From Cycas panzhihuaensis (lineage: Eukaryota > Cycadophyta): a stretch of DNA of 64,000 nucleotides. Numbering within the stretch: the first letter of the stretch is position 1; the number at the start of each line of letters is the position of its first letter. The stretch lies in assembly GCA_023213395.1 (NCBI GenBank), contig CM041465.1, positions 180,117,741 to 180,181,740 on the forward strand, written 5' to 3'. A program made the position numbers and the translations under genes. The notes under the pieces are model-generated. The model was not told where the DNA came from. It ran no database searches and was given only the letters and a program-made list of their open reading frames with translations. Shown piece after piece: positions 25,441 to 36,657 of the stretch.

Positions 25441-26440
25441 TTATCTAGTAGGCAACACCCAAAATCCCCTTTGAATTATCAATCACTGGTGGTGTTAAAC
25501 TATGGTGATCTCACTTAAAATAATGAAGCACTACTTGAATGTCCAATTGAGGTAGTCCCCTAGATAATCTTATCTTACCATGTGAAAACCCCACATCTTA
25601 CAAAAGTAGTCTAAAATTTTCCCCTAAGGCACTAATCATTGACAAGGCTAAACTATAATAAGCACCACGAGGCACTGCCTCTATCACTTGGAAGAAAATT
25701 CCTAAAAATTCCATCTAAGTTATTAATCACTAATGAGGTTAAACTATGGTGATCTTATTTTAAACAAAAACATCCTAAAGGGCAACACACTCCTAGAAGA
25801 AAAATATTAAACTATGAGGCACTACCTCATCATCTAACAAGTAAATCACTATTGAGGTTAAATTATGGTGATCTCACTTCAAATAATGAAGCACCATTTG
25901 AATGTCCAGTTGGGGTAGTCCCTTAGTCAATCTTATCTTACCACGTGGCAACCCCACACTCAACAAAAATATACCAAAGTTTTCCTTTGAGGCACTAATC
26001 ACTAATAAGGCTAAACTATGGTAAGTACCATGAGGTACTACCTCATCACTTAGTAGAAAAAAACCCAAATTTTCTATCTAAGTTATCAATTACCAATGAG
26101 GTTAAATTATTATGATCTCACTTCAAATAAAAGCATCCTAAAGGGTAGCACCCTCTTTAGAGAAAATTATTTTAAAACCTATGAGGCACTACCTCATCAT
26201 TTAATAGAAATAACCCAAAATTTTCCTCTAAATTAACTAATCATTGATGAGGTTAAACTATGGTGATCTCAATTCAAACAATGAAGTACCACTTAAATGT
26301 CTATATGGGGTAATCCCCCTAACCAATCTATCCTACCATGTGGCAACTCCACACCCAATAGAAAGAGCCCAATTTTTTCTTCTAAATTATTGACCACTAA
26401 GGAGGTTAAACTATGGTGATCCCATCTTTAACATAATTCC
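25441..26440. repeat. Tandem array with about 363-base higher-order period
   Basis: The motif G(A/T)GGTTAAACTATGGTGATC or its GGCTAAACTAT variant starts at about 25491, 25645, 25735, 25854, 26009, 26098, 26249 and 26402. Three subtypes cycle: 25491/25854, 25645/26009 and 25735/26098 are each 363-364 bases apart and share flanking text (AATGAAGCAC.A.TTGAATGTCC, GGCACTA, CATCCTAAAGGG). A third, incomplete cycle starts at 26249. Confidence 0.88.
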
Positions 26441-28004
26441 ATAATGAGTTGAGCTCTTTGAAGAGTTCTAAGACCTACTAAAACTTTTAAAAAATTTATC
26501 AGGAAGGAAGTTAAATTGTGGCACTCCTACCCATAATATGAGAGTACAACCTGCCCTTCTCCCAGGTCACGACTTTAGGGACATTATACTCTATAATAAG
26601 TCTAAACTAACTAAGCTCCTCTATAAGCTTAAACTAGAACTAAAACCTCATAATACTTCAAGCAAAACTATAAACTACAACCACTCCCCCTCGGTTATAT
26701 ACTTGGGGCCATCCCACTCTACAATGAGTATAAACTTATTATACTCTAAAATGAGGGTAAATTAATATCACTCTATAATGAGTATAAACTAGTTGCACTT
26801 TATCATAAGTATAAACTACCACTTTCATTCTAGCACCTCTATCATGAGAATACGCTTGCCTACAATGATCCCTTATGATCCTTTTCATAATAGATGTCTC
26901 TATGGATTCTATAGTAGCCTTATAATAGCCTTTTTCAAGCATTTCCAAAGTATTATACTCGAAGAAAACCTATACACATAACCTAAATTTACCCCATGGT
27001 TTGGCCACCAAGGGTTTGTTTTTAAGTCCTATCAATCATGTACTTTCTAAAAGGTTACACTACCATTTTAGATGGTGTGGTTTCCCATGTACTAGTTTAT
27101 TACTATTGCATTTTCTCAAACCTAACACATCCCCTAGTATGATGACTTTTCAAAAAAAGAAAAAATAGAGAGGAAAAAAAAAGAATATACCTATACTGCC
27201 TTCTTGGTACCCAAGGTAAGTCACATATTGACTTTAGCCCCACCTAAAATATGAAATTTGGGTCTAAATGTATGGACCATTCATGATCTTTGAATTTAGT
27301 TGTTTAGATTCATTGTGGACTCAATCATGATCAAAACTTATTTGACACTATGAGCATAAAACCATTAACCTTGAGAACTTATAGTAATACTAATAACAAG
27401 CCACTCATGGGGCCTATTCCTAACCCATTTGATAGTCAAACTTAAGCCCATGAACCTAATGCCCTTCCTTACTAATTGATTCCCACTCTAGTCCCTATGT
27501 TTATGAGATTATCTCTAAGCTACCCTTGCATCCTTATTACATTGATCATCCATGTTGATGGGGGAAGCTATGGAAATCATGGATTTTTTATTATCGCTTG
27601 GATAATTTATGACCAAATAAGCATCTTTCTAACAAATGCTAGAATATTATATTTTGCTCTAAAGGACAATCACTAATGAGGTTAAAATATAGCAACCACT
27701 TCTAGCTTTTAAGCCCATTGATGACATTTGGTTTTTCAGCCAATCTCCTCATCTCTCTTTATCATATTACTTTAAAATGGTCCTAAACTACATGTTGCTC
27801 TGAAATGAGCATAAATTATCTGATATACTAGTAGAATGTTAAACTATTATATAAATTTATATGTACCATCCTCAGTATATCTTCTCCAAAAGGAAACTCT
27901 AATTCATTATGAATTTAAACTAGAACTAACTCTACCATTAGTCTAAATTACTCTCTAGTTTATAGATATCATTCTTAGTATGGTCTTCCAAAAAGGGTAA
28001 TCCC
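26441..28004. other. Degenerate continuation of the repeat family, no gene
   Basis: Contains short repeats of the form ATGAGTATAAACTA about 26-29 bases apart (26718, 26747, 26773, 26802) and later single units such as CACTAATGAGGTTAAAATAT (27671). No credible ORF. Delta is inserted at its right edge. Confidence 0.55.
28000..28004. repeat. Target-site duplication of delta, left copy
   Basis: ATCCC pairs with ATCCT at 38772-38776 (four of five bases). Confidence 0.65.
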
Positions 28005-28316
28005 TATTAGGATGTAATATTAAATTTATATGTTAATTATCCCTCATGTTTAATAAGGGATGCACATTTTAAGGCACTCTTCTTGGGTAGGCTACATTAA
28101 AAGACATGCTATTAGTTCATAAGTTGTTATAAAGGCTCACTATTATGATTGACCCACAAAGAGGTCATTGTTACAATATACATACTTATTATTAATGTAA
28201 ACCCCTTGAGGGATATATATTCTTTCACCAATTCTATTTGTATATTTTCATAATACATGGTTATTTGAGCTATTTATTTATACTTTATACATGGTTTAGT
28301 CTTTTATTTTCTAATA
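28005..28316 (+). repeat. Delta LTR 1
   Basis: 312 bases, starting TATTAGGATGTAATATT and ending TCTAATA. Followed two bases later by a primer site. Confidence 0.85.
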
Positions 28317-28318
28317 TG

Positions 28319-28331
28319 TGGTATCAAATCC
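28319..28331 (+). other. Delta primer-binding site 1
   Basis: TGGTATCAAATCC, initiator-Met type. Confidence 0.85.
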
Positions 28332-30149
28332 ATAAGGTTTGATATGTAGTAAGCATATATGTTTAGAGTTTTTAAATTTATATTATTAGTTTGAAGCTTA
28401 TTTTACAAACACATATTATTATTATACATATTGGTATATTGATGGGTGTGATGAGCATTCAGTTATGGGGAAGTCTTGGAGGCAAAGCCATAATGACACT
28501 TGTGAACACCTAGATGCGTGAAAGATTTAGATCCCTATTACATAAAAAGTAAAGATTGTTAACTATTGTGAAGGTGATCAATTAGTGAAGATGGTGGAGA
28601 CATCCCTGTTTGACTGCTAAATTTTGTCAACACAGAAAAATGTTGAGCAAGGATGTTGCATAATAAAGGATGAGTTCTTAGCGATTTAAGGTGCACCAAA
28701 TCTCAAGAACCTTGTGAGTAAAAGGTTGTTGTTATGTATAGGGGTCCCATTCGTTTGTTGAAATAGCTATTAGTATGTGCAGAGGAGAGTCCATCTTTTG
28801 GGGTTATTGGGCAATGATAGATATGGTGCACCCAATTTTAATTAATAAAATTCCTTCTATTTCTAATCTAGAGAAAAGTATAGAGGCATGAAGATGAATG
28901 ACTAAGGTTGCACATAGTTGGTCTATTTGTGTAGATTGCTTTATAGTAGAACTAAGTTATTGGGCACTAGAATTTTTTATCTACTTGCTTGTTGCATTAT
29001 GCACACCATTGTTGGGTACTTATTTAAGGTTTGATGGCCTTGTTAGGAAGATAGATGGATTAAAAGTCTATTGGGTGCCTCCCAATAACTTTTTTGGAAT
29101 GTTTAGATGAGTTCCAAACATGATGAGTAGCTTTGTTTATGGCCCATCTACGTGTTGTAGTAGTCGTAGGGCATGGCAGTATGTTAGGCAACTCTAGAGG
29201 CTTGTTGGGTGCTTATTGTGATTATTGAAAGTTGTTACTAGTAAATACAAAAGTGTTGATTTATTTTTCAATTATAGATCTTCATTTTGCATGCTTTCTA
29301 AATGATCAAATCAATCAAAGTTAATTAAAACCATTGTTGGATGCTCCACAATGTCAACGTGAGTGCACATGATAAATTTTTCAAAGGATATATTGATTTT
29401 AATGTTATAATATTTTATAAGATTATATTAATATATTAAACATTCTTAAAAGTTGTGTGAAGTTCACAAGCCCTCTGGATTGGTCACATGGTTCTTTGAT
29501 GTGACCAGACATGTTTTTGAAGGGGGGGCCTAATTGCCTCTTTTTATTTCTTCATGACCTATTAGCAATGTCTCCTTCATAACTTTTCAATGTAGTGTCA
29601 TATTGAGGTGTCATACATTTTGTTGAATCTATTGCTTTGATGTAGTTAAAATGAGTGGTTGTATGACCTATTTTAAGCTTTTTAAGAAGAAAATTTTAAT
29701 CAAGAAACTTGATGCTTTCATGGTGAAGAATTTTAAAAAGGTTCTTTTTAGATGAAATATACATATGATTAACATAGTTTTAATAAAAAAAACTATCAGT
29801 TGTGCATGGTCAATGTATTGAAATTTGTTACATTATAGTGCAAGTATACTTTGGATGGACCTAGTGACAAGTTCATGTTTTAAAAAGGTTTCTAATAGCT
29901 ACAATGGTTATTTACAAGTCTTATGAATGGGTTATTATTGAATAGCCTATGTTCTTTACTTAGTTTAGAGCTAAAAATGAACATGTACAAGGAAAGCACA
30001 CTTTAGTAGAGAAGTTGATGAAACATGTATTCAAAGAGCATCCTAGAGCACTAGTAGGTACAATGACTAATTACCCATATGCACTAGTAGGTGGTTGTCT
30101 CTTCACATAGATGTTAGTAATGACATGAATTAAATCTTATGGGGGAGAT
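28332..30149 (+). other. Delta internal region 1
   Basis: About 1.8 kb without a recognisable protein domain. The longest open stretch (28898-29110) is also present, broken, in internal region 2 (from about 37200), and shows no family resemblance. A purine tract GGGGGAGAT lies at 30141-30149 just before LTR 2. Confidence 0.7.
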
Positions 30150-30318
30150 TGTTTTGATATAATATTAAATTCATGTGTTAACTATCTCTCATGTTGACTA
30201 AGGGATGTACATCTTTGAGGCAGTCTTAATAAGTGGGCTACATTAAGAGTCATATTATTGGTTCATAGGTTATTATGGAGGCTCACTATTATGATTGGCC
30301 TACAAAGAGGTCATTGTT
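30150..30318 (+). repeat. Delta LTR 2, left part
   Basis: Begins TGTTTTGATATAATATT after the purine tract and runs to CTACAAAGAGGTCATTG, where the LINE poly-T starts. Its continuation is at 36503-36642. Confidence 0.85.
30300..30318. repeat. LINE target-site duplication, left copy
   Basis: CTACAAAGAGGTCATTGTT is identical to 36486-36504. The last two T may instead belong to the poly-T tail, so the duplication is 17-19 bases. Confidence 0.93.
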
Positions 30319-30429
30319 TTTTTTTATTTGGTTTAACTAAATGGGGGTTAAAAGGGGACCCCAACCCTTATACATCCATCTTCCAATAAGCCACCACAAA
30401 TTGGTTGTGATAAGCCCACGACCTAGCTA

Positions 30430-30960
30430 AACAAACAAAACCAAGTCAACCTGCATTACAGCAAATCCTTCCATATCCTTTCTGGCCAAACCCATAATCT
30501 CTTTAGGAAAGCCTTCCTTCCAAACCTTTGAAGCTCTAGAAAGAACACCCTGGTTAGCCAACCTATCCACGACCTTATTCCCTTCCCTATAAATATGACT
30601 TACCTAGATGTTATCCTTGCTTTGGAGTAACGTCTTCACATCATAAATCATAGCACAATGTTTCCACTCTAGATTAGCTTCACCTCTGATCAACTTAACC
30701 ACATTCATCAAATCACCTTCTACTATGACTCTCAGGTATCCCTCTTTGGAAGCAAGGTCCACCGCTCTATGCATCGCTTCAAGCTCTGCCTTGTGGTTAG
30801 TCTGAATACTGTAATATTCAATGAAAGTCCATATAATCCTTCCATGTTTATCTCTACAAACTCCTCCTCCCCCAGCCTCTCTAGGATTACCTTTTGACAC
30901 TCCATCAAAGTTTACTTTTACCCAATCTACTAACTGGGCTCCATAGCTGACCTCTCTAAC
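30430..30960 (-). pseudogene. LINE RNase H domain
   Basis: Reads WVKVNFDGVSKGNPREAGGG (about 30870-30930), TNHKAELEAMHRAVDLASKE, YLRVIVEGDLMNVVKLIRGE and REGNKVVDRLANQGVLSRAS. All four acidic positions expected of plant-type RNase H (Asp in FDG, Glu in AELEA, Asp in EGDL, Asp in VVDRLAN) are present. The frame is open from 30900 to 30604. One stop precedes the last motif. This C-terminal RNase H is a known feature of a plant L1 subgroup. Confidence 0.9.
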
Positions 30961-31239
30961 TAGGTTTTATAATAAAATTCTCCACTCCCCAATCTGCCAG
31001 AATCCTCCGTTCAGTAAGCGAAATAGGATCGGTCTCCTCCACCTTGAGGTTCTCCTTTAGGGCTATCAAGATGATCTAGAACAACTTCTGTTCATTCATT
31101 TTCTTGTCTTGGAATATACACATATTCCTCTCTTTCTAGATATTCTAGGCCAACATGGGTAACGAGGAGGACCACAAGGAATTTAGGGTTCTGCTTCTAA
31201 ATGGGTAAACCCAAGCCTCTGCTAGATTTACTACTGAAT

Positions 31240-31465
31240 CAGGGAGGATCTAGTACATCCCAAAGGTGGTCCACATCTTCACCCATACCTCCCTAGTGTA
31301 GGGACAATGTAAGATGAGGTGATCTAAGGATTCCTCTGCTTGGAGACAAAGGATATATCTGTTTACCATAGAAAAGCCTCTTTTTCTTAAGTTGTCCATA
31401 ATGAGAATCTTGTTTTCCAAAGTCAGCCACCAAAAGATAGCTAACTTTGGGATCAACCCCATAGT
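31240..31465 (-). pseudogene. LINE RT-associated zinc-binding domain (zf-RVT type)
   Basis: The open stretch 31462-31250 reads LIPKLAIFWWLTLENKILIM, then LCLQAEESLDHLILHCPYTR and EVWVKMW. The pattern C..(A)EESxxHL..CP matches the zinc-binding reverse-transcriptase domain of plant LINEs. The second Cys of the first pair is replaced. Confidence 0.87.
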
Positions 31466-33437
31466 CTAAACTTTGCCTAAAAGGTTATTCTTAGTTAACC
31501 CTCTATTAGCTATTAAGGACAAATATCCTAACTTGACCGTATAGGTCCCGAACTTGGAGCCCGCCCAAACTAATACATCATTCTTAGGAAATTTAGGAAT
31601 ATAAGTCTTGTTAAGCTTAATCATGAGAACTAAAATTTGTTGTTCATGCTCCTGGCACAATGGGATTTCATAAAAAAATATCCAATCTTTCCCCTCTTCT
31701 TAATCAACCAGATAGTCAACCACTTTGTTCCCATAAATTCTCTTACACTCAGCCTATAGGGGGACAAGAGTCAGATTTGAAGATAATTGGGACTTTCCAC
31801 ACCAGATGTCTTCCCAAAACTCAATAGATTTTCCATCCCCCAAACTCCATTGGGCTTCTGAGACCAACATCTCCCTAATGGACAAAAGGCTCCTCCAAAT
31901 AATAGATCCAATTCTAGAAGGAATAAAATTCATAAACGAGTTGCCCTTGAGGTATTTCCTGCCTATTAACTTGCACCAAAATCTCTCCTTCTTAATATCA
32001 AGGCTCTAACCTAATTTAGAAATAAGAGCCTTATTAAAATAATTTATGTCCTTGACATTTAGGCCTCTAGTCCATTTAGGACAACAAACGTTTTCCCATG
32101 ATACCAAATGAACTCTTTGCCTATCCTCAAATCTAGACCAAAGAAACCTTTTCTGAATTGACTCTAAGGCCCTCATAACCTTCATAAGGCACCTAAACAG
32201 AGACATTATATATGTTGGGATACTTTGAAGAGATGCCACCAATAGTTGAAGTTTACCAACTTGACTTAGAAGGGCCCCTTTCCATCCTGCCAACTTCCTT
32301 TAAACCCAACTAATGATAAGGTTCCACAGGTCCTTCTACATTTTTCCCACAAAAATGGGCATACCTAAATACCAAGTAGGGAGGGTCCTAATGGGCATCT
32401 CCAAAATTCTACTTATAGCCCTTTATGTCCTATCTAAGGTATTCAGGAAAAAGGTGTTACTCTTCTCTAAGTTTGCCTTCTAGTTCGTGGCAATCTCCAA
32501 TCTCTCCAATTTAGCTTTAATAGCTTTTGCATCCATTATGGAGGCCTTACTCAAAAGAATATTATCATCCACAAACTATCTGTGGACTATATTATCAACC
32601 CCCGAAGTAGGGATTAGCTTAGTTATCTTCCTCCATAGACCTGCCAAATAGTTCAACCATAATTATATATAAGTAAGGAGCTATAGGATCCCCTTATCTA
32701 AGCCCCCTATATCCTGGAAAAAAAGCTATAGAGGATCTGTTAACAATGACCAAAATATTAGGCTTGGATATACAACTCTCCATCCATTTCATCCAATGCT
32801 CCCCAAAACTAAAGGCCCTGATACAATCCAGGAGACATCCCCACGAAACCTTGTCATATGCCTTGGAAAGATCCATCTTTACAATCATTCCAGGGTCTTT
32901 CCTGTGAGAAGTTGAGTGGACTATTTCATGAACCATAATTATACCATCCAGAATCTATCTCCCCTTCATAAAACCATCTTGATTAGGTCCTATGATTATA
33001 GGGAGATACTCCTTTAACCTATTGGACAAGATCTTTGCCAAAATTTTGTATTTCATATTATAGAGACTAATCGCCCTAAAGTCTTCCATTATTTTCGCAT
33101 CCCATTTCTTGGGTATTAAAACCAAGAATGTTGTTTGCCATTCTCCATGAATCCTTCCATTTTCAAAAAATTCCTTCACAGCCTTAAGGTAATCCTCTTT
33201 AATTATGTCCTAATGTTCTTGATAAAAACCCAGAGGGAAACCATCCAGACCCGGGGCTTTGTCTTTATTCATACCGTATACCGCTTTCTCTACTTTAGCC
33301 AATGTGAAGGGGGCTTCCAATACTCTATTCATGGCGTATCCAACCTTCTTAGGAATCAGGGCTAATGCCTCCTTTTTGGCCTCCTCATCCATACATCCAA
33401 GCTCATTGAAGAGATCCTTAAAATATTCCACAACCAC
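31466..33437 (-). pseudogene. LINE reverse transcriptase domain
   Basis: Reading leftward: VEKAVYGMNKDKAPGLDGFP (about 33250-33310), TTFLVLIPKKWDAKIMEDFR (about 33075-33135), ISLYNMKYKILAKILSNRLK, GMIVKMDLSKAYDKVSWGCL (about 32830-32890), the catalytic FVDDNILL (FVDD at 32564-32575; family F/Y-A-D-D), and LLSQVGKLQLLVASLQSIPT (about 32205-32270). The order and spacing are those of L1 RT. The domain is broken into at least five frames. Confidence 0.92.
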
Positions 33438-34680
33438 CCCTTTTAATTTATCCTACCTGATCTCCTCCCCATCCTTATTCATTAAACTTTTAATATAGTT
33501 ACTCGCTCTGTGTTTAACTATAGTCATATGGAATAATTTAGTATTCTTGTCCTCCTCTGCCAACCATAATGCCCTAAACTTTTGCCTCCAAAATATTTCT
33601 TCCTTTGATAAGATTCCTTCCAGCTTAGAAATGAGCCTTTTTTCTTTCTAGTCAAGGATTATTGTCCTATCTTGGCCCTAGATTTGCTCCTCTAGGCCTT
33701 TTAACTCTTCTAATATCTCTTATTTTTTGGCAAAGATATCCCCATGCGAGGTCTTATTCCACTCCTTTAATTACTGCTTGACCCTATTTAATTTAATCAA
33801 AAACCTCCTCATAGCACAGCCCTATGTAGGTTCTGCCCATCATTCTACCAACAGGTTTTGCAACCCAAGATCCTTAATCTACATAAGCTCAAACCAAAAG
33901 AGAGATACTTTATGCCCCTTAGGCCCATCCCAACCCAGAGCTAACATGGAGTGATCCAAGACTAACTTTGGCATAGCTTCCAATCTAATATTGCTCTATT
34001 GGTTAAACTAAGCAAAGTTAGAGACCACTCTACCCAATCTTACCTGAATGTGACCTGTGCCAAGTCTCCTATTTGACCAAGTGAATTTTGGACCTCTCAG
34101 GGGCATGTCCATCAAACCTCCCTTCTGCAAGAAGGCCCCTAAGTCCTCCATACTTTTAGTCCATTCTATCTAACCCCCTTTCTTTTCCTCGGGGGAGAGA
34201 GCCATGTTAAAGTCCCCAGCTATCAGCCAAGGACCCAACCAATCCTTATGGGTTACCAATAGCCTATCCCATTACCTCCTCCCCTCTTGCGTTAGGGAGG
34301 AATATACATTTGTGACTAACCATTTGTTGTTAGTTTCTTTACTTGTTAACTAGTAGGAAATAAAGTGCTTCGCAAAGAAGGAAAGCTTCTTCCTCCCATC
34401 CTCTAGGATCCCAAAGGGCCAAACCTCCGGACCCCTGTTCCCATCAAATGTGATCCACTCGGATCCTTTCCTAATTTTATTTTGCATAGTTATCTTATTT
34501 TTAACAATCATTTTAGTCTCTTGGATCAAGAGAATATCCACTTCATATGACTCGCATTTCTCTAACCATTCTATATTTTGATAGAATTTATGTCTCGGAT
34601 ATTCTAGGAAGTTAGTTTCATGATGATAACCCCTCTGTGCTCTTGACCTCACTTCTTACTTCTAGTTTTGGGCCCCTACC
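33438..34680 (-). pseudogene. LINE apurinic-endonuclease domain and linker
   Basis: Reads VDILLIQETKM (about 34500-34545), AGDFNMALSPEE (about 34190-34230), GPKFTWSNRRLGTGH (about 34055-34100) and LDHSMLALGWDGPKGHKVSL (about 33900-33960). These are the Glu, GDFN, TWSN and SDH blocks of the L1 endonuclease. The last reads LDH, a Ser-to-Leu change. The remainder to 33438 is the linker before RT. A basic region with stops. Confidence 0.87.
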
Positions 34681-36000
34681 CTAGTCCTCCATCTCTCAAT
34701 GTTCTTTGTATCCCTTGGTCAATTTGGATCATTGCCTCCCTCTCTCGCATCACCTTTGCTAATGACCTCCCTAATCTTTTCTCATTACCCAAGTCTAGCC
34801 CTTTAGGAATAGCATCCTTTGTAGCTCCTTGACACCTCACATCCTTAATCTTCTATACCTTCTAAAATTTCCTGTACTTCTCTAGGCTCTATGGGATATG
34901 ACCCTCTTCCTTTTGAGGAGAGCCCTTTTAAGGCCCATACTGTCTTCCTCTTGAGGAATTTCCAACTCTAAGCCCACTTGTAAGTCTTCTAGTTGATGTT
35001 GGAAAGCCTCTGGTCTGGCCCTCATCTCTGCCTCTCCCTCCTCATAAAGGGTGTCTTCCTCTTCTAGGTTAACACCTAGCCCTAATAAGTAATAGGCCTC
35101 AATGTCTTGATTCTCTAGCTCATTCTCTTTCGAGGGAGATTCCCTCTGAATTGCCTCTTCGAGGTTTTTGTTGGGTTCTCTTTTTTTATCCTCTCCAATT
35201 AAGATTTATTCCTTGACCTGGGGGGTTGAGGAGGTTGGCTTAGGTTCTCTTGGATAGCTCAAAGAGAGATGTCCAAGCCTTTTACATTTTTGACATCTTA
35301 CATTATCAAGTTTATACACCAGTTTTTGTTCTTTAATCCACCCTGAGCCTTTTATACTCACTTCCTCTGGAAGTGGCTTGTTGGTTTTGGCCAATGCACA
35401 GAACCTAGCATTAACCAATCTACTCTTGTTCTTCATGGTAGAATCCACTGCCAAGAGGGGGCCAATTATTTTTGCTACTCCTTTAATTACATCAAGGTCC
35501 TAAGTAATAAGTGAAAGACCTGGAAATTACACCCATAAAGGGAATTACTTAATCGAGCCTTCATATGGATCAAACTCTAGGTGCCATTTCTCCATTAGCA
35601 CCGCCTTTCTACCTATCATCCAAGGCAACTTTAATAAGATACTAACTATGCCCTTATTACAAGTAAACTTAAATAGAACACACCCTCTTGGGAGTGTTAT
35701 CACCTCAAAAAAACCCTTAAGTTTCTACCTTTGATTAACCCATTTTCTAATTGGGTCTACACCAGGCCTAGGGCACGAAAACGTCCACCGTGTTGTTTCC
35801 TAGAAATTTTCTAGCTTTGTCAAATAATCATTTTGATACTGGGATCCTTATCTTCTCATTCTCCAAGATAGGGTTTATGTCAAAAGTTTTTGCTTCCCTA
35901 TTATTTAAGAAATCAAGGTATGATTTCTTCCCTAAAGGAGAGTGGTTATGGTTAAAAGAAATTTGTTTATCTGATTGCTCAATATTGATATCCATAGCTA
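34681..36000 (-). pseudogene. LINE ORF1 (nucleic-acid-binding gag-like protein)
   Basis: The probable start is the ATG complementary to 35996-35998, reading MDINIEQSDKQISFNHNHSP and then KKSYLDFLNNREAKTFDINP, a pattern seen at the start of plant L1 ORF1 proteins. A zinc knuckle lies in the open stretch 35454-35206: CQKCKRLGHLSLSY, spacing C-x2-C-x4-H-x4-C with the last Cys as Tyr. After it come Glu/Pro/Ser-rich stretches to the start of the endonuclease ORF. Confidence 0.8.
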
Positions 36001-36485
36001 TATTTTATACAAAAATATGAACACAAATAAAACATTTGCTCTCACCAGATCCAGATCCTATATGCATCCAGACAACTTGGCTTCAGTAACGCTAAATCTT
36101 TGGGACTAAGACCATGACATCAAACACCTGTCGATCTGTCTTGATCTCCTTCTAGCATCAGGGTGACTTCTAGGCACATATGAGGCCCACGCCTATGGGC
36201 GTCTACTAGTAGTACAACAAAATGCCACACTGCTCGCTCTAGAAATGTCTAACCCGCCTCGCTTGAGCCATCTTGGCTTGGAGTCACATAGACACCGTCG
36301 CCCGAGATTAATATCACGCCTTGAGGGCTTGTCTCTCCATCATTTAGAGCAGGGAAGTGTAGAACATGCTTCTTCTCAAACCTTCTTTGAATCCTATATG
36401 TCTCCCCTGTTGCCTAGCTGCGAAGAGGGCCATAGGAGCTGGAGACGTCTCGCCTACACCACACAAATCCTAGCTAATCCATTCA
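36001..36485 (-). other. LINE 5' untranslated region
   Basis: About 485 bases from the insertion junction to ORF1. More GC-rich and CpG-containing than the surrounding delta sequence. An antisense open frame here has no family resemblance. An internal promoter is expected at this position in L1 elements, but no specific motif is visible. Confidence 0.55.
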
Positions 36486-36504
36486 CTACAAAGAGGTCAT
36501 TGTT
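36486..36504. repeat. LINE target-site duplication, right copy
   Basis: CTACAAAGAGGTCATTGTT, identical to 30300-30318. It is directly followed by the remaining delta LTR. Confidence 0.93.
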
Positions 36505-36642
36505 ACTATGTACATACTTATCATTAATGTAAACCCTTTAAGAGATGTATATTATTCCACCAATTATGTTTGTATACTTGTATATTACATGGTTATTTGA
36601 TCTCTTTATTTATGCTTTATACATGGTTTAGTCTTTTATTTA
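36503..36642 (+). repeat. Delta LTR 2, right part
   Basis: Continues the LTR from 30318 (TTACTATGTACATACTTAT...). It ends just before the primer site at 36645. The final bases differ slightly from LTR 1. Confidence 0.83.
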
Positions 36643-36644
36643 TG

Positions 36645-36657
36645 TGGTATTAGAGCC
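36645..36657 (+). other. Delta primer-binding site 2
   Basis: TGGTATTAGAGCC matches the initiator-Met type site (TGGTATCAGAGCC) with one transition. Confidence 0.85.

Larger units (their letters stand above)
30319..36485 (-). mobile_element. L1-type LINE with RNase H, inserted in the delta middle LTR
   Basis: A 6.17-kb minus-strand non-LTR retrotransposon, apparently near full length. The short poly-A (T run 30317-30325 on the plus strand) marks the 3' end. Reading from right to left: 5' region, ORF1 with a zinc knuckle, apurinic-endonuclease domain, reverse transcriptase, a zinc-binding RT-associated domain and an RNase H domain. The perfect 17-19 base target duplication is typical of target-primed insertion. 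Many stops and frameshifts show it is dead. Confidence 0.94.

Noticed and set aside
25441-26440. Spaced repeats as a possible CRISPR array
   Set aside because: Spacing is irregular (about 90-155 bases), the intervening sequence is itself repeated, and the window is plant-like. It is a tandem satellite-type array.
33135-33954. Plus-strand open frames within the LINE
   Set aside because: Antisense to the LINE reverse transcriptase and linker, which have clear motifs on the minus strand.
36245-36532. 95-codon plus-strand open frame
   Set aside because: Covers the LINE 5' region and the target duplication, and continues into delta LTR sequence, so it cannot be a conserved gene.
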